From Siphonodentalium dalli (lineage: Eukaryota > Mollusca > Scaphopoda > Gadilida > Siphonodentaliidae): a stretch of DNA of 64,000 nucleotides. The position numbers were made by a program, and so were the translations under genes. Position 1 is the stretch's first letter. Every line of letters begins with the position of its first letter. The notes beneath the pieces are model-generated. The model was not told the origin of the DNA, ran no database searches, and was given only the letters and a program-made list of their open reading frames with translations. Of the stretch, positions 58,708-64,000 are shown one piece after another. The DNA lies in NCBI GenBank assembly GCA_032622095.1, contig CP136062.1, positions 195,307,887 through 195,371,886 on the forward strand, read 5' to 3'.

Positions 58708-59935
58708 AACTGAAATAAATAAACTTGTCTCGATGTAACTAAAACCTAGATCATTGTGTGCATGGAAAAAGAACGAGCAACTGTCTCAAAATTTATTGTG
58801 ACTATCAATGGCTAGAATATAATTGTCATCACACTGTTCATCAGTGCATCAAGCCAATCAGTGAAATATTTGCATGTCTATCAACTCATATGATCGGTTA
58901 CTCTCGCAACACCTAAAATATCCAAGTCTGGCATAGTGACTGTTTGTCACTTATTATAACAGAGGTTGCTCCAGTAGACTAACAAAAGTGTTAAGGCATA
59001 ATACCAGATAATGGGCTGGTTGACAGACTAATCGGGAAATGGTTAGAAATTATGGAATTGTGTGTATCCTGTACAATGACCTAAGTTTGCATATATAAGT
59101 AAACTTGTCCTGATGTAACTAATGCATAGAACATTGTGTGCATGGAAAAAGAGCGAGTAACTGTCTCAATCATTAATGTGACTATCAATGGGTAGAAAAT
59201 ATCTGTCATCAGTGCATCAAGCCAATCAGTGAAATATTTGCATGTCTTTCAACTCAGATTATCTCTTACAAGACCTACATGTAAAGTATCCAAGTATGGT
59301 ATAGTGATGTAACTGCTTGTCATCTATATATATAAACAAGTAGGATCTGTCCAGATTTTTCTCTCAGACCCCTGGACCGAGTTCAACCAAATTTGGTGTG
59401 GTGACTCGGGGTACCCTGGCGGATGTTATAATGGTATTAGTTTTTCAAAAAAATTTAATTAAAAAAAATAAAATAAAATTGGTTTTGTTAAATTGAGCAA
59501 GGAATTCAATGTTTAAAAAAAAAATATTAAAACAATATATATAAATCAAAATGTTTCATGACCAAATGTGCGTGAAGCGCACAAAGGGCCGCCACTAAAT
59601 GAAGGCTCTGTCTAAGATCAAATTGAGTGCCAAGTCCCACAGGTATATCTCCGATGCAGTCTATGTAAACATACACTCAGATTCACTATTTTTTATATGT
59701 GGGTATGTAGTTTACTTCAGACTGTCTCCGATGCTGAATATATGTTCCCAAAAGGGAGCCTGTTTAAGCTAGTTTAGTATAATAGAAGTAAGTTGCTCCC
59801 ATAGACTAACATAAGTGATATGGAATATGTTAGATAATGGGCTGGTTCACAGACTAATCAGGAAATAGTCAGAAATTATGAAATATTTTGCATCCTGCAC
59901 ACTGACCTAAGTTTACAGATGATCAGCAATTTATA
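58708..59935 (+). repeat. Two-copy tandem duplication, ~380-395 bp unit, second copy split
   Basis: Copy 1 is about 58708-59089. Copy 2 is 59090-59322 plus 59773-59935. Shared words include AACATTGTGTGCATGGAAAA-AG, CATCAAGCCAATCAGTGAAA-TATTTGCATG and GATAATGGGCTGGTT. The second copy is interrupted by the Helitron-like insertion. Confidence 0.85.
59323..59772 (+). mobile_element. 450-bp Helitron-like insertion with visible empty-site paralogue
   Basis: It starts TCTATATATATAAACAAG after A and ends GTTCCC-AAAA-GGGAGC-CTGTTTAAG-CTAG before T. That is a 5' TC, a 6-bp hairpin 9 bases before a 3' CTAG, and A/T insertion without target duplication, as expected of Helitrons. The undamaged first copy of the tandem duplication reads TTTGTCA/CTTATTATAA where this copy reads CTTGTCA[element]TTTAGTATAA, so both ends are fixed. 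The 5' end resembles the array units (TCTAT...GATCTGT). Internal DNA is AT-rich with no coding capacity. Confidence 0.87.
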
Positions 59936-60057
59936 TAAAAAAAAAATTCAATTAAAACAGCTAATTGAAACAGGTTAAACTGTTATTTGAACTAATTGAG
60001 ATCATTCCCATTCATATGAGTGATATCAGTAGAGTTTTATGCGATTTTAGACCAATT

Positions 60058-60215
60058 TTAGTGAAATTTGGGGGGTGGGTGTCAAAAAATTGGGAGTAGA
60101 AAATTATTTTTTATGCAGGTTTGGGGTGGTGGGTCCCCGAAAATGCCAGATGCCAAAAAACGGCATACCTTCCTGCAAATTTGTTACTACCCCCCCCCCC
60201 CCCCGGGTTTCCTTG
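60058..60215 (-). repeat. G-tract repeat, right (inverted) copy
   Basis: GGCATACCTTCCTGCAAATT followed by a C14 tract and CGGGTTTCC is the reverse complement of 47612-47680. The adjoining ACCACCCC / GGGGTGGTGGG part also corresponds. Confidence 0.72.
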
Positions 60216-63200
60216 AGATTTAATGTCATTACATAATAATTATGACGTTGTTTCTCAATACATGTTCACGTCAAGCAGCCCACATAATTGCTATGTTTCC
60301 ATACGGTTTAATGACATTATACGTATGACGTTATATCTCAATAATCTATAGAGGCAAGAATACGCCAGCTAAGTGAACGTTCAGACGACCACGATAGAAT
60401 CGTAAGTGGAAAGATTTCCGTCGTAGAAAGTAAACGATAATTCGACTGCGCATGCTCACGTCAAAGTCGTAGGTCAAAAAATAATATCAAGCTCTGTTTG
60501 ATTTTAGATGCGAAATCGTGGCGTATCCTTGGTTACCTCCACTTGCGACGTAATCGCAGTCGTGTGTAGGTAAAAATCGTAGCTGGCAATGACCGTAAGG
60601 TATAGTCAATCACATGCTTAGGAACAACCTACGATATCGTAATGCCCGAGGACTAGTCCAGTGCATTTGTGGTTTTACCCAGAACTAATTGCAACAGAAT
60701 TTTGTTTTGCTGGAATTGGTACATATACCCTCCATAAACAACATACTAAAAATCAGCAAAAATCGGAAAAAGGGAAATTAGTGAATTTCGTGAAAAAAAA
60801 TAGGAAACATTTGGTCAAATCATCAATTTATGTATTTTCATGAATGTATATAAAAAATTCAAATTTACAAGTCCTACAAATATCATGCCTATTTTGTCGA
60901 CCACATTTTCCTGAATCCAGAACTGGAAACCATTCCCAGATTCCTTAATATAAGTATTTTTCAAGTTGTGTGCCTTCAAAATCGCGAGTTTACCTGATTT
61001 CCGAGCCTTAATTTCGCAGAATGAGCCAAATGCCGTATTATATGGTTAATTATTTAAAAAACTAGAGCAAAATTAATGACCTTTTCACTGTTTTAGTAAT
61101 TTCCTCACTAGATTAAACACAAAATATGATTAATATGTACATCTATGAATAAGGAGAATAAAATATTCTCAAACAAAATGTGTGTTCCATTGTATGGACT
61201 TAGCCAAATTTGCCTTGACACAGAACTCGTGTGATGAAATGACATATTTGAGGTCATGTAACTCAATAAATGAATATCCATATGCTCTGCTTTTCTCGTA
61301 ACATTTTGAGAATACTAGATTGAACAAATTGTGAAGGAATTTCCAAATACATTGGTGAAGAAAATAAAAATATGGTCATATGAACTCTTAGTCTAGCCTC
61401 TTCCGAAAATGCTATTGTGGGGCGTTTTTGTCAATTTTAAAAGGATTTTAGGCATATTCAGAAAAATTAACGAAAGTTTATTGTGTAAAATTATGTGATC
61501 TGTCCTCTTAAATCATTTTTTTGCTGAGAAAATAGCATTTCAATGGTTATACCAATGAATGTCACTGGATTTCACTCATCATTGTGGAAACTTACTCCAA
61601 ATTTGAACGGCAGAACAATGGGGTAGTTTGTGGGTATGTGTCATGAGAGTGGAAATGAAATTGGACCATGACTGCACCGCCCCTTATTTTGTTATGTTTT
61701 AGATTCAGACAGGATCTCATGTGTGGCTTTGCTTTCCTTGTATGCTAAGATTGTATGTTCCCATCCGTTTGGAAGCCGTTCTTAAACTGGACCAGGAGTA
61801 TGCCATTGGCTACTGCTGTATAAGCACCACCAAGACTGGGGTGTAGTCTTAAAGGCGATACCTTTGATAGTTGGTTGATATGTCATATTCACGCTTGGTG
61901 GTATGGTTCAAGAAAGTACAAATGCCATCAACAAAAGGGTGAAATGTTCAACGCGAAGAACATCCAGAGGAATGTTACGTTGATGAGCTCTTGCATTCAG
62001 TTCAACAAACGTTGGTACACCAAGTGATTTCTTGGTAACATCACCAATGCGACCATTTTCCTGCATTTTTAACTACTATATTCTAAAGTTATATATATAA
62101 AGCTATATGATCATAAAGGTCGCGTCCCCCAATGGCCACAGCCATTGCCATCGAGACTGTAAATTGTTCTTTAAATACATAGTGGAATAAATGCACCACA
62201 GTTCCTGATATTTTCTTGAATAATAAAGCTAACATACTGACAGTAACCCCGAGAGAGGATAACAAAACACGCATACATTCATGCTATAAAGACATTATCC
62301 TTTAGTCCATCCGACTGTTTTGAGGGAGGCTAGCATATTATTATCTAGACAAAAGTGTACGTAGTTGAATCAGAAAGGCTTCGAAACGGATGTGGAAATA
62401 CAATATTACCACACCAAATAAAACCGACACGCATGACATTCGATATCTTAAACATGCACCAGGTGTAGGGGTGGTGTATACAGTGGCCCATTTCATTCCC
62501 ACTATCATGGCGCATGTCCACAAACTAGCACCGCGAGCATTGTTCTTCTCTGCTGGGAGATATTCGACGAGATAACTGCGGGGCGTCACACAGTTTGCTT
62601 CGCATAATGGTCAAGACTTGTGGGTAGTCTGTACACTAGGGTATTCTCCTTAGCAGATAGACATCTGTCCAAGGGAATGAGACAGCTAGCAACCTTCGAA
62701 ACACTGTCGAAGTTGTCACATATGCCAATGCGTTCGCTGAGTTTGTGAGTTGACGAACCATCTATTGAGAAGTGATTAGCTAACTGGTTCGCCAGGTCTA
62801 CATGTCGTTATCCCATGGGGTATGAGACACACACACATAGCATAGAGATGACCTTCTGTAAGCTAGACACCGGAAAATGAATTGTTTGAAACGTTATGAT
62901 TAGAGGGGCCCTACTCCCAGGAAGTGGTGAATACTTTGTCGGTGTGAGCGACCTAGATTTATCAGACAAAGAAATGGAAGCTGGTCCAGATAATTATGGA
63001 CGTGACGTGGCAAATCAGAATCTGTTATCAGGTAATTGTTCTGATATAACTATTCGGCGCACCTACGCTTACGGCCATTATCGGCGCTAAGTGGAGAATG
63101 GATTTCGAAATGCCACATCGCGATATTAATTGTGGTGTTTCGTCTTTCCAGAAGGATACGAGCTATGTTATGCGTTTTGATACCTTTAAGTTGAACTAGT

Positions 63201-63270
63201 AGATGGTTTATGTACAGTTTCGTCCATACATACCGATATTATGACAAAAAGTTGAAATTAATATGTGAAA
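60216..63270. other. Unassigned DNA
   Basis: No element ends or splice-supported exons were found. A minus-strand frame at 62341-62589 (starting TPRSYLVEYLPAEKNNARGA) is hydrophobic and faintly recalls a membrane-transporter segment, but is not convincing. A plus-strand frame at 62896-63031 ends at a GT donor-like site but has no other support. Confidence 0.45.
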
Positions 63271-64000
63271 ATATCGATTTCTTTTCAATTTCTAGCCGCC
63301 AATTTAGCAGCGATCTTGGCTGTGAGTATCAATTGCCAAACCCTAATGAATACTTTATGTCACTATTCCATATCAACATGTAATGGTGGATAGAAATCGC
63401 GAAACAATAACGCCCATCGTAAGAAAGTAAAGGAATGTAGACTTGTTTTCAAATTTCGGTCGCCATTTTGGCCGCCATCTTCGATTTGGAAAACAATTTC
63501 TTGCATGAGATGTAAGGTAATTACTTCACCTCAGTATTTCCAACTCAACTGTAAGCATGGATGGAGTTGTCTCGACAATAATGCCGAATGATGTGAATAT
63601 GAGGGAATTTCGGTGATTTTTCAAAATCTGTCCGCCATTGTGGGCGCCATTTTGGATTTGGAGGACTTTTATTTGGATATGGTACAAGGAAAGTTCTTCG
63701 CCTAAATGTTCCCAACTTACAATAGTAAGCAGCTGTGAAGTTGTCATAACAATAATGCTCACTGATGTTAAAATCAGCTATTTTCGGCGATTTTTCTATT
63801 TCTGGTGGCCATTTTGGCCGCCATCTTGGATTTGGGTAAATATTCCTCAACTCAGGTATAAGAGGAATCCTAGCTCGAGTATCTTTTGCACATATATATG
63901 CATGGGTGTTGTTATATTAGCAATAACATTCATTGATTCGAAACATTACATCGCGTTATTAACGTAGATTCGGCTTTGACCTATTATACCGGCATTTGGG
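63271..64000 (+). repeat. ~170-bp tandem repeat with paired CCAT motifs, running off the window
   Basis: Four diverged units are visible through their cores near 63297, 63459, 63630 and 63804. Cores have the form GTCGCCATTTTGGCCGCCAT-CTTGGATTTGG. They are followed by ATTCCTT...CCCAACT-ACTGTAAGC and GAGTTGTC-CAACAATAATGC, and preceded by TTTCGGCGATTTTTC. Spacing is about 162-174 bases. The repeat is cut by the window end. Confidence 0.78.

Noticed and set aside
62089-62589. Minus-strand hydrophobic frames resembling a major-facilitator transporter pseudogene (EYLPAEKNNARG)
   Set aside because: Only a short stretch is suggestive, the order of segments does not fit such a transporter, and no splice sites support it. 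A profile search of the 82 residues would decide.
62896-63090. 64-codon frame with a donor-like GT at 63032
   Set aside because: The composition is plausible but there is no acceptor, partner exon or recognised motif, so it is not annotated.

Overview
The window looks like intergenic and intronic DNA from a repeat-rich, AT-rich animal genome. No operons, Shine-Dalgarno signals, long uninterrupted genes or prokaryotic features are present. The few credible coding pieces are short exons with GT/AG splice borders. Almost everything else is transposable elements, foldback elements, satellites and microsatellites. The Ty3/Gypsy element with very short LTRs, the decayed LINE, many TTAA-target DNA elements and tandem Helitrons suggest a marine invertebrate. 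I cannot name the phylum from sequence alone.

Layout. 1-7 kb: a 157-bp palindrome, then a 3.75-kb element (2893-6640) with perfect 52-bp terminal inverted repeats and a 5-bp target duplication. It carries a minus-strand, probably spliced, open region with a C2H2-type zinc finger, and has a smaller element nested inside. 8-9.1 kb: the 3' end of a dead LINE and a MITE. 9.6-12.2 kb: degenerate minisatellites. 12.3-14.8 kb: one orphan exon (12304-12453) and a compact three-exon model for a 57-residue protein (13699-14801). 15.4-18.3 kb: a foldback, a piggyBac-like MITE and a Harbinger-like element. 18.6-21.9 kb: a ~70-bp satellite, (CT)n and an 8 x 43-bp perfect repeat. 22-26.6 kb: a diverged repeat family interrupted by a TTAA element whose empty sites are still visible. 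27.8-31.1 kb: a second piggyBac-like MITE and a ~480-bp TTAA MITE.

31.9-42.1 kb is one dead Ty3/Gypsy retrotransposon bounded by 111-bp LTRs and an ATCA duplication. Its gag is split twice, by a 2.06-kb TIR element and by a 2.7-kb mosaic that includes a 509-bp palindrome; pol has several stops and frameshifts. 43.5-44.0 kb holds two candidate minus-strand exons. A MITE ends 24 bases into the intron after one of them.

47785-58550 is a head-to-tail array of twelve non-autonomous Helitron-like units, eight of them forming four nearly identical ~1.7-kb dimers. A separate 450-bp Helitron-like insertion at 59323-59772 can be defined against its empty paralogue. The window ends in a ~170-bp tandem repeat whose units carry a paired CCAT motif resembling YY1 sites.

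No rRNA, tRNA, CRISPR array or intact transposase was found. Boundaries of the elements come from terminal repeats and target duplications read by eye; family names above the level of termini and target site are inference.
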